A stretch of 64,000 bases of DNA from Colius striatus (GCF_028858725.1 NC_084767.1:2531501-2595500), one strand, 5' to 3'. Shown: positions 11,570-24,068, numbered from the stretch's first letter. Notes: generated by a model not told the origin, from the letters alone. Numbers and translations: made by a program.

Positions 11570-12165
11570 TCCTTTCGGAGAGGTATTTGTTGAAGATTAA
11601 CCCCAACCAGCAACTGAGCACCACGCAGCTGCTCACTCAACTCCTGCTTCCAGTGAGAAGGGGAGGAGAGCTGGAAACCAGTAGAACTCGTGGGCTGAGA
11701 TAAGAACAATGTAGTAACTAAAATTAAATATAATAATGATAATAATAAATAATTACAATAGTGATGAAAAATAATGTAACAAAGAGAGAGAAATAAAATG
11801 CAAGAAATGACAAGTGATGTGCAGTGCAATTGCTCACCACCCACTGACTGATGCTGGAGCAGCATCTGGTCCACCCCAGCAACTCCTCCCAGTGTATATG
11901 CTGAGCATGGTGGCCTATGGTATGGAATATCCTTTTGACTGATTGGGGTCAGCTGTCCTGGCCACGCTCCCTCCCGTCTTCTTGTGAACCTGCTCGCTGG
12001 CACAGCACAGGAAACTGAAGAATCCAAAGCTTGGGATATGCACTACTTAGCAACAGCAAAAACATCCATGTGTTATCAACATTGTCTTCATTCTAAATCC
12101 AGAACACAGCCCTGTATCAGCTACTAGGGAGAAAACACAACTCTGTACCACCTGAAGCCAGGACA
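11570..12165 (+). mobile_element. Avian endogenous retroviral LTR (solo-like)
   Basis: The segment holds blocks I recognise from a widespread avian ERV LTR family. These are an A/T-rich 'aataatgataataataaata' stretch, 'gcaattgctcaccaccca', 'tatggaatatccttttgact' followed by 'ggggtcagctgtcctgg', and 'cactacttagcaacagcaaa', ending near 'gccaggaca'. The right end at 12165 fits a terminal CA; the left end is approximate. No gag, pol or env frame is attached, so this is an old solo LTR. The 156-codon minus frame inside it is not a gene. It lies about 250 nt downstream of the ovomucoid poly(A) signal. Confidence 0.7.
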
Positions 12166-12420
12166 AATGTCAAATGTCCAAAAGGACCTGAACAATACTA
12201 TAGGCTGACTAACATCTATGTGCAAAGCCACATCTGAGGTTTATGCATCCATATTTAATTTTCTGATTTATTTGAGAGGGAAGTAGCAAGATGTTGTTGT
12301 TATACCCCAGAGCTATGAACAAGTAACCTATTCAGCCTGGCCTCATCATTCAAAAAAGTCAGAAGGAAACATTTCACGAGACAACACATGAAACAAGGTG
12401 AAGAAATATTGCTGATTTAG

Positions 12421-12426
12421 TTTATT
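12421..12426 (-). promoter_or_regulatory. Ovomucoid poly(A) signal
   Basis: TTTATT on the plus strand gives AATAAA on the minus strand, about 120 nt downstream of the ovomucoid stop codon at 12543. This implies a short 3' UTR. Confidence 0.7.
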
Positions 12427-12542
12427 GAGAAGGAAAATCGGGAGCGAGCCGAGTTCCCCAGAGGGCAAGATGAACTGAGCTGAGATCTTTAGCTGGGATT
12501 TGCCAGTGGGGATCCTGTGGTGAATTCTCTCAGCACTAATAC

Positions 12543-13167
12543 TCAGCATTTTCCAAAACGGCTTAAAGTGAGAGTCCCATTGCTGTCCCTGAAAGCAAGG
12601 AGAGGAAAAAATGGATTAGACACAGGGTCCTGCCTGCTATAATCTGTCTTTTTGCTTGGCTCCTGGAGAAGTCATCAGATAAGATCGTGCCCCCAAGGCC
12701 AAAGAACTTGCAGACTCGGAGTCTCATTAGCTACTTGATTTTTAAGAGATTAATGAAATGATTTAACCCATTTTTAAGACTAAAAATATTCTGGGGAAAA
12801 CTAATGAAACTTCAAATCTAATTTTCTTTGCAACAAGAAAGAAAAGTTCCACTGAGGTTAATGGTCTTCAAACCATTCACATGAGCAAACCAGACACAGC
12901 TCTAATGAAAATAACATGAATGGTTGACATGATGGCTGATGTAATCTCCTGCCCTAAATCCCTGAACAACACTGGTCAGAAAATAAGTGGCAACTGTGCA
13001 AACTTGTGCCCATAGGAGGCAACTGGTAACAGGGATGTGATCCATGTCTGTACATACACAACTGCATTGCAGAAGTCACACTTATTGCTGTATGTTTTGC
13101 TGTCAGAACCACAGAGAGGCTGGTAACCATGCAAGCAGACAGGTTTAGGGTAGTCACTGCAGTCAAC
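12543..13167 (-). other. SPINK7: Ovomucoid domain 3 (Kazal, P1 = His)
   Basis: Exon 13167-13058 encodes [11 protein letters not shown] then P-L-C-G-S-D and N-K-C-D-F-C. Exon 12588-12543 encodes the last 14 residues with C6 and the stop. This is the domain used for the classic avian ovomucoid third-domain surveys. The reactive loop here is C-L-H-G-Y, giving P1 His and P1' Gly, unlike the Leu-Glu pair of turkey. The spacing of all six cysteines is normal. Confidence 0.93.
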
Positions 13168-16100
13168 CTGCAAAAAAAAAAACAGAGAAAAAAGTCTAAT
13201 GTGAAGGATATGAAAAAGTCAATATCACAGGAGCTTGAACCCCCAGCTACAGCTGCAGTGCTAATGATAATGATCTAACTAAAAGTAACGAACTTCCCTG
13301 CACAATCTGACAGAAACAGGTATTGGTTTCTCCTGTGCCAGAAAAAATTAATAATGTTAAAACAGATCTTAATTTCCTGTTTGACAAGATGTATATCACA
13401 ACCTGACCACAGCATTTCTGAGCAGCAGCAGTTCATTCAGCGAGCGTGCTGAGCTCATGATTGCATTGCACCACGCTCCCAACGTGGCCAGGAAATTAAA
13501 AGGAAAAATACTGTTGTCTGGAGAAGTGTAGGTGATGATGCCTGTAGAAGGGTACAATATGTCTCCCATAGTCTTAAAAAGGTAATATCAACACTTAGCT
13601 AGATACAATGAGAGTGGGATTTTGTTTCTTTGTGCAATGGGCGCTGCACTTGCTGAGAGGTCTCAGAGTGCAAAAAACATCCACGGTCCAGGAAGAGGTC
13701 GAGGAATTTCGTGGAAGAGAAATCTATCAAGACTTACTGACTAAGCAGAAATAACACCTACCTGAAGCCCATCACCTGAAAACAGCTGGAGGTTGGAAGA
13801 GTAGAAGCCTCATCTATACTAGCTCTACTCTTTCTCCTACACAATCCTTACAACCTCTGCTAAGAGCAGGCTCTGCATCAAGCCATCATGGGCTTGGTGG
13901 ACCATTGGTCTTTTCTTATTATCAGTTCTGCCCTGATGGATTATTCCTGCTATTTCACTTTTACTGGTTCCTTCCTGTGCAGTCACCCTCTTTCTTTTCT
14001 GACCTTAGTGTGGATAATGTGTGTTACGTGTGGAGAAAGCAAAATCTTCCCCTTTCTGAAGCACGGCGGCATCACACGCTTCACTTACTGAAGCAATTTC
14101 CTTCTTACATTCATCATCATACTTCTTTTCAACACTGGTTCCAGCCTCTCTGGGAAAGGAAGAAACCCACGTTAGAGAGCAACATGCTCTGATGAACCCC
14201 ACATCCCAGCAATGCCGATCAACCTTTGCTACAAAAGTACAGGATACAGGAAACATGCACCTTAGGTTGTGTCCACATGGTGTTTAGCACCAGCTCAGGC
14301 AGTGTCACAGCCTGCCAGGGCACTGATGTACAGAATGATGCAAAGGACATGGGAGGGTCCAGGGCATTAGGGTGAACGAGGAGCAGTGTGATAATATAGA
14401 TGTACTTTAGGTTAGTTGCTATTCTCTGCAAGGCAGCATCTGTCACATAAACCCTTTAACTTAGTTAAGAGAAGCATTTTGTCCTGTGTTAGATCCTCAC
14501 CCAGTCCTCTACTCTCTCCAGATCAAAGGCACAATTTTCCTTCTAATCACGAAGGAAAATAGGGTCTAGTTCTCAGGGAAAGAGGAGCATCAAAGTCCAA
14601 GTGCCTTACAGAAAAGGCCTTAGTAAAAGTCCTGATACTCAGAAGGGCAGCTGCCAGGAGTGCTGAGCACTGCTGGTCCCCACAGCAGGGCTCTGCAGAA
14701 GCAGTACTCACAGGTTGTGGGCACAGAGCAGGCAGTCGTTGTCGTAGGTGACCCCATCAGTACCACAGACAGGTGTGTAGTCTTTGGTGCAGAGTGTCAC
14801 CACTTTGCCTTCCTCATTTGTTGTGTTGGGATATTTACTGCAGTCCAGCTGTTGAGGGAACACACAAGAAATCACTGGTGAAGGCTTACTTACAGAAAGC
14901 AAGTAGACCTGGTGAGTGTGCCTGTCTGGCCACCCAGGATACCACCACAGCAAGGAAAACACTTTTTGTGTGTCACTTTGATGACAGTTCCCTTGAAGGT
15001 GACAAACGGAAGATTCTGACTTCTCATGTGTCCTATTTTTAACGTTATTTCTTGGTGGAGTTAACATGCAGCTCTGTTCTCCCAGAAAAAAACCCCATGC
15101 CCTTTGTTTTGCCCTTGGTTTCACTTACAGGTGTGGCTTCTTCGCATTCTCCATCATGTTCTTTGCTGACATTGGTTCCATATTCTCTGGAGAGAGGAAG
15201 ACAAGCATTAAGAAGTTCAGCAGAGACATCTTGCTACATCTTATGTGCTGGAAATATGTAACTAATACAAGAGAAAGCTGACTATCAGTCAGGCTTATAT
15301 ATACATTTTTTGGGAAGGCAGTGCCCTCCTCCCCAACCAGCTACCACTGAGTGGCTGGCAAGGACAGAAAGACCCTGAAGGCTTTAGGACCATTTTGGGC
15401 AGTTCAGAGCAGAGCATCTCTCCATCCTTCTTCTCTGCTTAGCTGTGACAAGATGTACCCTAGGAGCTGTCATTTGGCTGATCCATTCAGCTGGGGAAGA
15501 AAAATCTGAGTCAATTACACCAGTGAAAGAGAGTCACAGTGATTAAAGTAATGTCTAGGCAACGGAGTGCCATGCAGTGATACCCAAGCTCGTTTTGAAG
15601 GAATTGACACAAGGGACATCTGAGAGATCACGGTTGCCAGGAGTCCTAAGCATTGCTGCCCGCGATCTCCTGTGCAGTACATACATGTTGTAGGAACAGA
15701 GCTGGCACTCGGTGCTGTAGGTGGCTCCATCGGTGCCACAGATGGGGCTGAAGATGGGGCTGCAGGACAACACCTCTTTGCCTTCCTCACTTGTAGTGTT
15801 AACATACTTACTGCAGTCCACCTGCCAAAGGAACGTACAGCAGCTGTGTGGAGAAGATATTTTATGCTTGCAACTCTCATTTTGCACAACACAGTGACCA
15901 GCAGTGTGCTTTTCACTCCCACAGCACAGACTTGTGGTGGAGGGTCAATCTAGTAACAAGTGAGTCCTTCCTGCAGAGATCTTCCCACGCAGCAGGAGAG
16001 GAAGAGGCATCTACAGCCATGCAAACCCCTCAATGGGGTAAATCACTGGTTTTATCTCCTGCTTATTGGCATCATTGTACAAAGGCTATCCATTAGTCCC

Positions 16101-17766
16101 TCACTTTTATATTCTTGTGGCACTTTTGTTATTGCTCTTTCATTCTCAGCACACTGGTAGAGGTTTTTTTCAGAGGAGCAAGAATAATGACGCAGTGTGT
16201 GGAAGCTGAAGTGTCTCATATTGTGTTCTTTCAGTAGGTTGCCTTCAGGTAGGTTCTGATGGCACAATCTATTGGTTTCAGTTTAGAGCCAGTCATATAT
16301 GACCAGCTTAAAGCTTAGACCACTTTAAACTTGGTGAAAAATGGATTAATAAAACCAAAAATCTAATATTACTACTACCACATTATTAACATACAGCACA
16401 GAAGTAGAGCCAAGAATGGTAAAATTAAATGATTTGCACTGTAGAACCTGATCCAAATGACACTAATTTCACATTAGGTAAAAAACAGCTAAGCATCTAC
16501 AGGCCTGAGGTTTTTCCTGTTCCCTTGGTTATGTCTTGACCATACCTGTGAAAAGTGACAGAAAGAAATCTTCCACTCACCTCAACCCCAAAGGCAGTAT
16601 CTAGAAAAGAAGAGAGATGTAGAAAGCATGAAATAAAGCCAGCATGATAAGAACTCAGCTAAAACTGGAAATCTGGATGTGAAATTCCTATAAACAGGAC
16701 CAAACCAAATGATTTCCAGGGACAGGTATCCTGAAATGAATAAACTATGTGTGATTTCCGCCCCCCCTCCGTGTTAATAAGTTCTATAGCATTGCTCATT
16801 GCTGGCTGTGATGGAACATGGTTTTGCATAGCTCTAGGTAGGTTCATTAATTGAAAATAAGTTTTTCTTCCTTATCTTTTTACTCATCCATTTTGACCCC
16901 AAAGATGTGTTGTTATGAGTCTGAAAAGAAACCCGAGTCAAGGCAGATAATGCAAATAGTCATTTCAGGATAAACAAATACAGACAGCATCTCTTTTCAA
17001 GGCTGTGCATTTTAAAGAAGCTAGATGTGAAAAAAAAAATGTCTTTGGCTTTTTAATTTCATCAGGTGTAAATATGCAGTGAGAAAATCAGACTCTGGCT
17101 GGTTTTCATCTCTTTTTTTTCTCCATTAGCAGCAAAAGTATTGCAGGGAAGTTGCCAGGCTCCTGCAAAGAACTTGCTTGTGCCGTTGCAAGATTTTTGT
17201 GACTCATTACTGGAGTTCTGATCACTTTGTTACTGGAGGTCTGACCACCTTGTTACTGGAGGTCTGACCACTTTGTTACTGGAGTTCTGATCACTTTGCT
17301 ACTGGAGTTCTGACCACCTTGTTACTGGAGGTCTGACCACTTTGTTACTGGAGTTCTGACCACTTTGCTACTGGAGTTCTGACCACCTTGTTACTACCTT
17401 GTTCTGTGTATTTATCCATTTGCTGTAACTGTACAAGTGTAAGCAGCGAAAGTGCCAAAACAGCAATGTAAAAGGTGTAACAGCACTAGTTACCAGCATC
17501 AACTCCACTTGCAGCTATTTGTATTTATGACAGACAACAGTGATCCATTTAAGTCTGTCCTGAAATCTGCTCCTGCATCCTGTATGATGATAACATACCA
17601 AGACAGCCTACCTCTTTGCAGATTTTCTCTCTGTGAAGCCACTACCTTATCCTTTTAAAAACAACCAGGACTCAGCCATGAAGCCTCTGTGGCACTTTGA
17701 TTGTTACTCACCTGGGAAGCAGCAAAGCACAAAGGAGAGAAGCACAAAAACCCCTGTTGTGGTCAT
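12543..17766 (-). CDS. SPINK7: Ovomucoid, three-domain Kazal inhibitor (SPINK7 orthologue), 207 aa
   Basis: Eight exons join in frame: 17766-17712, 16600-16581, 15821-15685, 15186-15129, 14848-14712, 14149-14089, 13167-13058 and 12588-12543 (TGA). Exon 1 gives a signal peptide ([18 protein letters not shown]) very close to chicken ovomucoid, and exon 2 gives D-T-A-F-G-V-E. Three Kazal domains follow, each split over two exons; the last ends [12 protein letters not shown]. The 207-residue total is close to the chicken protein (210). The product is a secreted egg-white glycoprotein that inhibits serine proteases; sequons N-T-T (domains 1 and 2), N-V-S (domain 1) and N-G-T (domain 3) are present. 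P1 residues are Pro, Lys and His, so domain 2 is the only ordinary trypsin site. Domain 2 has D-D-E-C where most paralogues have D-G-x-C. The domain 2-3 connector is shorter than chicken's major form. A TATA box and an AATAAA frame the gene. Confidence 0.95.
14089..14848 (-). other. SPINK7: Ovomucoid domain 2 (Kazal, P1 = Lys)
   Basis: Exon 14848-14712 encodes [10 protein letters not shown] through C-L-L-C-A-H-N. Exon 14149-14089 encodes the C6 half, ending [13 protein letters not shown]. The loop T-L-C-T-K-D-Y gives P1 Lys, which predicts trypsin inhibition. N-T-T is a glycosylation sequon. The connector to domain 3 lacks the Val-Ser dipeptide known from the chicken major form. Confidence 0.93.
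15129..15821 (-). other. SPINK7: Ovomucoid domain 1 (Kazal, P1 = Pro)
   Basis: Exon 15821-15685 encodes [10 protein letters not shown] through Q-L-C-S-Y-N, and exon 15186-15129 encodes [14 protein letters not shown]. Cysteine spacing is normal. The loop L-S-C-S-P-I-F puts proline at P1, where chicken has lysine. Proline at P1 is generally incompatible with canonical inhibition, so this domain may be structural only. Confidence 0.93.
17207..17390 (+). repeat. 23-bp minisatellite, eight units, in ovomucoid intron 1
   Basis: Eight consecutive 23-bp units of the form (T/C)TACTGGAG(G/T)TCTGA(C/T)CAC(C/T)TTG, followed by a partial ninth. Variation is confined to four positions, which suggests recent expansion with shuffling of unit types. 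The array lies in the intron between exons 1 and 2 of ovomucoid. Confidence 0.95.
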
Positions 17767-17844
17767 GGTGGAAGTATTTCTTGAGTCTGCAGGCTGCCTG
17801 CTCCTGCTCTGCTCCTGGGACGGTCTCTCCAAGGCCAACTGCAA

Positions 17845-17851
17845 ATATATA
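17845..17851 (-). promoter_or_regulatory. Ovomucoid TATA box
   Basis: The minus strand reads TGTATATATTTGC, about 80 nt upstream of the ATG at 17766. The position matches the TATA boxes of the ovoinhibitor and LEKTI-like genes. Confidence 0.65.
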
Positions 17852-17859
17852 CAAATGCA

Positions 17860-20800
17860 ATGTCTAGACTGTTCAACTGTAACATAAAACAAGCAGCAGA
17901 ATCTGTCACCAGTACAATGAGGCCAGTAATATTTATTGAGGTCTTGACTTTCAGGTAATGGTCTGCATCTGCTAGGCAATTGATTTTGGCTGGACATCTA
18001 TCTGGTTAATAGCTTGAGACAAGTATCACATGTTCTCAGTGGTCAAAACCAAACAAACAGCCTTTTAGACAAAAGAAACCTCTTTAGGATTCTAGTAGAA
18101 ATGTAAAGAGCACAAAATGTTGAGGAGAGTAGACAGCAGATCCTTCATTCATCTCTGCAGAGCAACATCTCCCATCACGAAAAGGAGATGAGCTGAGGCA
18201 GAGCATGCAGTACTACCCTGTTTGCAGATCGGGCTAAGAGTCTCTGCTTTTCTTTCTGGTGTTGAGTGGGTTCTTTTCCCCACGTTGCCAGATGTTTAGC
18301 ACTAGGTGTGAACATGGGTCAAGTGTGGCTTTGTAATCAGCAGACCTGTTCAGGCTTTGTCAGGGGAGTCTGGCAAGACTGTGTCTAACCCGTGAAGCTA
18401 ATGGTATTTAGCACTGGTTTGATAAAAGGCCTTCTTGACAGTTTCACTGCCTGGGTATAGAAGAGCTTAGTAGAAGACTTGAAAGCAGGTTAAATTCTGT
18501 CAAATGCCACTAAAAATGTCACTTGAACCTTATCAGCAGGGAGCACTTATTTACAGACCGAGTCACAGTCAAACACAGCGACCGATTCAAGGTGTTCCTC
18601 CAAGCCATCTCAAGAACAAAAGACACAGAAGGTTTGGGAGCCTATTTACATAGCACCTGCTGTGCCTGAAAGTACAGTAGGTCCTTTCCCCCTACAGATA
18701 TTTGAGAAAATTATACTTAAAGCATAGAGCCTGTCCCAATTTTCTTGTCTGTCTTGCACATCCAGCCTTCTTGCCGTCTCCAAATTGCTCCTTCCTCTGA
18801 GGAGGTCTGGACCTCTGCTACTTCAGTAGGTGTAATTTTGCAGGAGTGGATTCTGCCTTTAACCTGAATTTCTCACCACGATGTCTTTCACCAGTTTTCA
18901 ACAGCAAGCATACCTGGGTCTTTTAGTCACAGGAGCTAAGCTGTGTGCTTAGGATAGACTTCAGCACCATGGGAGCTGCAGAGCAAAAGATGCTTTTCAG
19001 GTGCTCCCTTGAACAAACAAAGCTCCAGCCAATCAAATGAAATTCAGCTGAAATCACTGAAAGTTAGCCCAAGCAATTGTGTCAGTGTCTGATACATCAC
19101 AGTGGTCTAAAGGGTATACTGTGAGACTTTAATAAATTGTGTAGCTCATGGAACCACCTATTCTGGGCACCAGCATGTTACAAAGGTCACAGCGTGGCTG
19201 TGTGCATATATACGTTACATTTTTTACCTTGATGAGGTCCTTCACGGGGAGAAGCATTAAAATAATGATGCTGCAGGGTTTCCTTCTATAAATCACAGGG
19301 AGCGTGCACGAATATTTTAGGCAGATTTGGCACATCTTCAAGATGTATTGTCCTAATGTGCCTTGTGGATGGAGTCTCTAGAAGCCAAATACTTTGAGTG
19401 TGTGCAGGAACATGCTGACGCTGCTGTCACACACCACGCTCGTTGCCTTCATCAGTTCACACGTACAGTCTCTGCACAGTTGGAGGGAGGTACATCTTTC
19501 TGGGTCAAATATGAACTTTGCCACTGCTTTCTCCAGCCAGGCAGAGAGACCTCTTTGAATCATCCTCACCAGTCTTCCCAGCCCTGACCTGGCAGCTTTT
19601 GACAGGTTGCCTCCTGCCCGGTGCCCATATGGTGCTGTTCCAGGCTGCTCTGTGTCTCAGACAGTGTTGTCCTCTAGGCAGGATTAACCTCTCTCCTGAT
19701 GTGTGGAGAGCATGTTCCTGCCTTCCTGTATATGCCAGGGAAAAAATTTCCACCGCAGCTGCTGAGTTCAGCTCAGCAAGCCAGATGTCCTCCAAACACC
19801 ACAATGCCCATCTGATGTTCAGCAAACCCATTCCTTCACTCTCTCACCTACAGACACTCCAGGGATACTCAAGTCAGTGATAATTAAATGCTGACTGGAG
19901 AATGTCAGTCTCCCCTGAGCTGCTCAGGTACCTCCTCTAGGCAAGCCACAAAAATGCCACCCAGAAATCACCAGGTTTCAGACTCGTGCACAGCTTCCAG
20001 CCAGTCATTGTCCACAGCCTCCAGCCAGCCAATGTCCACAGCCTTCCCACTCAGAGTTACAGCTCCAGATTATCCTGCCTCAGATAACAGCATGGAAAAA
20101 TCCCACAGCTGGCTAAGCTTACGCCAGGTTGCTCAGTTCTTAGCTGCTCCTGGAAGAACAGTCAGAAAGAGGATTTGGTCTGCAATCCTGCCACTGATCT
20201 CGTGCTGTAATCCACTTCATTACTGCCTTCTAATCCTAGAATTCAGATGCAGCATATGGCTAATGACCATTTGGCTAAAGCAAAACCCTCGTGTGTGCAG
20301 AAGCCAGCACAAGGACAGACACCTACATGTAAGCAAAGGCAGTGCCACATCTTGAGGATACCACACATTATGGTCCTGAGCACCATGGGGCCTGAGGACT
20401 GACATCAGAGCAGAATTCAACTGTTATACAATATCTTCTCTCACTTTCCCAAGGACTTTATTGTTTTACATTTCCTATTACAATTTTTGCCTGTATCGAC
20501 TTCATGTTCCCAGGAAGAATCCAAAGTGACGGTGGGAAATGTTCCTAGTGGATATGTGACTTCTCAGTGTAAGTAACACGCTGATAAACAATTATAAAGT
20601 ATTTAATACACTTTTCTAAACATTCCTGGGGTTTGTCACGTTATTTTAGTAACCAATGGCTGCTGTAAGTTTGGAAAATGACAAAAATTAGTTGTAGCTC
20701 TTTCGTGAAATTGCCTCTAATCACTCCGAAATGCATGCTAAATACAATTCAGATTGCAGCTTCCATCGCTGTTTTTCTCTTGGCCACAGTGTGAACAACA

Positions 20801-21120
20801 ACTGTTTGTACTGAGCCACATGCCTGGAGAAACTGATACAGAACAAATGGAAGACCTGCCTCTCATCTAGTGCCCAAAGGCACTGTTTGAGCTAAGCAAT
20901 AAACAAAGTCACTGACGTGATTAAAATCTATGAATATGAAAACATATCCATGTGTTTAGGAACTTATTAAGTAGAGCTCGATTCACATAGTGCCAGTGAA
21001 TCTTTTCCTGAACTAATAAGATCGTGTGCAGAACTTTGTACCCTGCAGGTGAAGGCTAATGTGATTTCATGTTACTTACACAACGATTTGAAATGTACTT
21101 AGCCCCACTGCAAGGACATA
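17860..21120. other. Ovomucoid 5' flank and intergenic sequence
   Basis: No exon with Kazal cysteine spacing or matching splice phase was found. A short 24-bp repeat (about two units, 'cagcctccagccagccaatg' type) is present near 19988-20045. This is the region where ovomucoid oviduct control elements would lie, but I cannot name individual factor sites from sequence alone. Confidence 0.4.
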
Positions 21121-21129
21121 TGTTGACAC

Positions 21130-21330
21130 ATGGGAACAAATCCAGCAGAGGCCAGCAGGCTGGTCAGGGGCTGGAGCACAGGGCAATAAGGCTAAGCTGA
21201 AGGAGCTTGGCTTGTTCAGCCTGGAGGAGAGGAATATGTGGGAATCACGTTGCTATCTGCAGCTCCCTGATGGGGTGATGGAGAAGACAGAGCCAGAGTC
21301 TTCTCAGAGCTGCACCACAAAAGGATTAAA
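21130..21330 (+). mobile_element. CR1 LINE fragment
   Basis: The plus strand carries the CR1 3'-region blocks 'gaccagcaggctggtcaggg'-like, 'ctggagcacagggcaataag' and 'cttgttcagcctggaggaga'. It is diverged and lacks the 3' terminus. Ends are approximate. Confidence 0.65.
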
Positions 21331-21339
21331 TTCTGACCA

Positions 21340-23620
21340 AAGATGAGGGATGATTATTTGCCACGAGGGTGATCAAGCAGTGACACAGGAACGAGAGAGG
21401 CCATGCATGTCCCTCCTTGGTGAAAATCCAGGCCAACAAGGCCTTGAGCACCGTGAGCTGACTTGGACTTGTTTTGAGCAGAGATTGTGCTGGAAGCTTC
21501 TAGAGAGCTCTTCAAACCTGAACTGTTTTAGGTATATGGTACTTACACGTTGCTCTCTCCTATAGATAGTTTTTATTAGTGAAGGAACAGAATGTTTCCC
21601 TGTGACCCAGGAGAACCTTTTGTAGAAGGCCCCGTGGCCCATTTGCCCATGCAAGTGGTACACTGAGCTCCCAGCACATTTTTACAGAGGATGACCAGCA
21701 ACACATACAACAAAAAGAGCAGATTGTAATCATTGTTTTAAAAAAACCCAAACCCTCACATTAAATTATTCAAATTTGAGAACGTTATTCGTTCTCAGCA
21801 ACATCACATATCAATAGCAAAGCCTCTGCCTTTCTCTAACAGCAAAGGGCCCCCTGCCACCACAGCACTTCCTCAAAAGAGCATGAGCATTTGAACCTGC
21901 AGCAAAATTATCTGTACCACAGAAAATCAGCTGCCAAAATAGCATCCAGTTCACTGCTGTGCTGCAGCCTGGACCAGACAGGTTTCAGCAGCATCAGCTC
22001 TGAGGACATTGCTTCACTTCTCACTTCACCATCTTGTGCTGTGCTCCAGCTCTGGGCCATTTCTGGATGATGAGGACATCAGGTCAGGGCTCCATTTAAC
22101 GGGGCAAGGGTTACTCATATAAAAATAGGAAAATGCTAGAATGAGTAGCAGGGGGGAAAAAAAAGGCACTAAAAACCAGAACATTTGGCTGGACAATGGT
22201 CCAGGTTATTGCTTTTTGAAGTAAACATACTGCAGGGAAGGTGATCTGGAGGTAACGCAGGAGATGTTATCCTGCAGCCGGTCAGAGGAAGAGGAAATCA
22301 TCGGTTTAATCAGTTTTTCTGACACTTGAGTAATCTCAGCCGTGCATCACTGAGTGCTCGTTTCATCTTTGCCACAGCCCAAGCAGGAACAATGAGGAGG
22401 TGGCTGCAGGGAAGTAGCAGCTGACCTGGAATTCACACCATTGCTGCCTGGCAAGAGAAAGTCAAACCTGGCAACCATGCTGCTAAGGCTGGGAAAGTCT
22501 CCCTCAGGAGTTGGGATCAGGAGAAAATCTTCCAAAGGTAGAAAAAAATATATTAAAAAATTCAATAGATTCTTATCTACAAGGAGAAACTATTTATAGC
22601 TCAATGCACAGTTAAAATAGGACAAATAAGCATGTTCTGCCGTGAAAGCAGATTGCTTTGAGGTTATATAAACCAGGGGAATAGCTGAACACATCTCCAA
22701 AGGACGGCAGATGAGGCATTTTGAAGCTACGAGTCGTCTAGCAGCACACACGTCACCAGAATAGCACACGGCAGGGGGATCGGGGCTGTGTCCCTTGGAT
22801 TTCAGGCAGCCACACGAGCCACCAAAGAGTGGTATTGCCAAGAGAGGTTTACAGGCAGAAGTGAGATATTTTAATTGACTAACTAGCAGGGTTGGGAAAA
22901 GTAATTCAGTATGGTTGGGATGAGCTGTTGCTGCGTGCTACTAAGCAGCAAAGAGGAATACGAAGGCCTCAAGGAAGATCACTTGATCCCTGGACAGCTG
23001 CGTTTGAGAGCTTGTTTACAGAAGGATAAGCATCCTGGATGCCACTACAGTACAAAGGCTGTGGCAAGGCTGGCTGGGGAGACAGGTTACCGTCTCTCCC
23101 ATGAAGCACAGGGATCATCTCTTCACAGCGAGCTGCCAACTCTCATTAATTTATTATAAGAACATGCCTTCAGTGCTTGCTCCTCTCAGTTTCTGGTCTG
23201 CAAGATTGACAGATATGTCTATAGACCACAAAGTGTTCTTGACAAGAGGGTAATTAACCTTCGATGTTTACATCTGCCTCCTCTTGGTAAGTAACACGCC
23301 AAGTTTGTGCATTTTGGGGATGGCTGGCTGTAAAAGAGTGATAGTTTCCTTTTATGCTCTTGATCAGAGGTCAGGAAGACTAGAATAATGATTTTTCTGA
23401 GCTCTATCTGGAGTAGTTGCTAACTGAGGAAGAATTTCCTTGAGAAAATAGCGAATGCCTTGGACTCAAGGGGTTCAGACCAGACTCAGGTCTATGAATG
23501 AGATCCCCATCAGCCTGTAGTTGCATGGCCCTTTGGGCTAGGATCTGGAACCTGCTTTATGCAAGCTCAGGTAAGCTGAGGATCTGCCCAACTTAAAGGA
23601 GCTAAAGGTGCAGAAAATTA
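21340..23620. other. Intergenic, no gene identified
   Basis: Several short open frames occur on both strands. One minus frame near 22700-22800 has a cysteine pattern that superficially recalls a Kazal core, but its spacing is wrong and no partner exon is found. No repeat was recognised. Confidence 0.4.
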
Positions 23621-23626
23621 TACACA

Positions 23627-24068
23627 GATAATCATAGAATCATGGAATGGTTGGGGTTGGAAGGGACTTTTAAAGATCATCTAGTCCAACCCCCCTGCAG
23701 AAGCAGGGTCACCTAGATCAGGTCATGTAGGAACATGTCCAGGTGGGTCTTGAAGACCTCCAAGGAAGGAGCCTCCACAACCCCTCCCTGGGCAGCCTGT
23801 GCCAGGGCTCCCTCACCTCAACAGTAAAATAGTTTTTTCTTATGTTTAAGTGGAACTTTTTGTGTTTCAGCTTCATCCCGTCACCCCTTGTCCTGTTGCT
23901 AGCTACTATAGAAAAGAGGGATGTCCCAATCTCCTGACACGCAGCCTTTAGACATTTGTAAATGTTAATAAGATCCTCCCTCAGTCTCCTCTTCTCCAGA
24001 CTAAACAGCCCCAGTTCCCACAGCCTTTCCTCGTATGAAAAATGTTCTATACCCTTGATCATCTAATG
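23627..24068 (-). mobile_element. CR1 LINE 3' fragment
   Basis: The plus strand starts 'atcatagaatcatggaatgg' and continues 'ttggggttggaagggac', the reverse complement of the CR1 3' terminus. It runs through the 'gggcagcctgtgccagggct' block to 'agcctttcctcgtatgaaaa'. About 440 bp of the element remains. It matches the copy at 757-1022 but is longer. Confidence 0.9.

Noticed and set aside
11557-12027. 156-codon minus frame
   Set aside because: It is contained in the avian ERV LTR at 11570-12165.
22700-22810. Cysteine pattern A-V-C ... S-K-C-L-I-C on the minus strand suggesting a Kazal relic
   Set aside because: C3-C4 spacing is too long, extra cysteines intervene, and no acceptor, B exon or signal exon matches.
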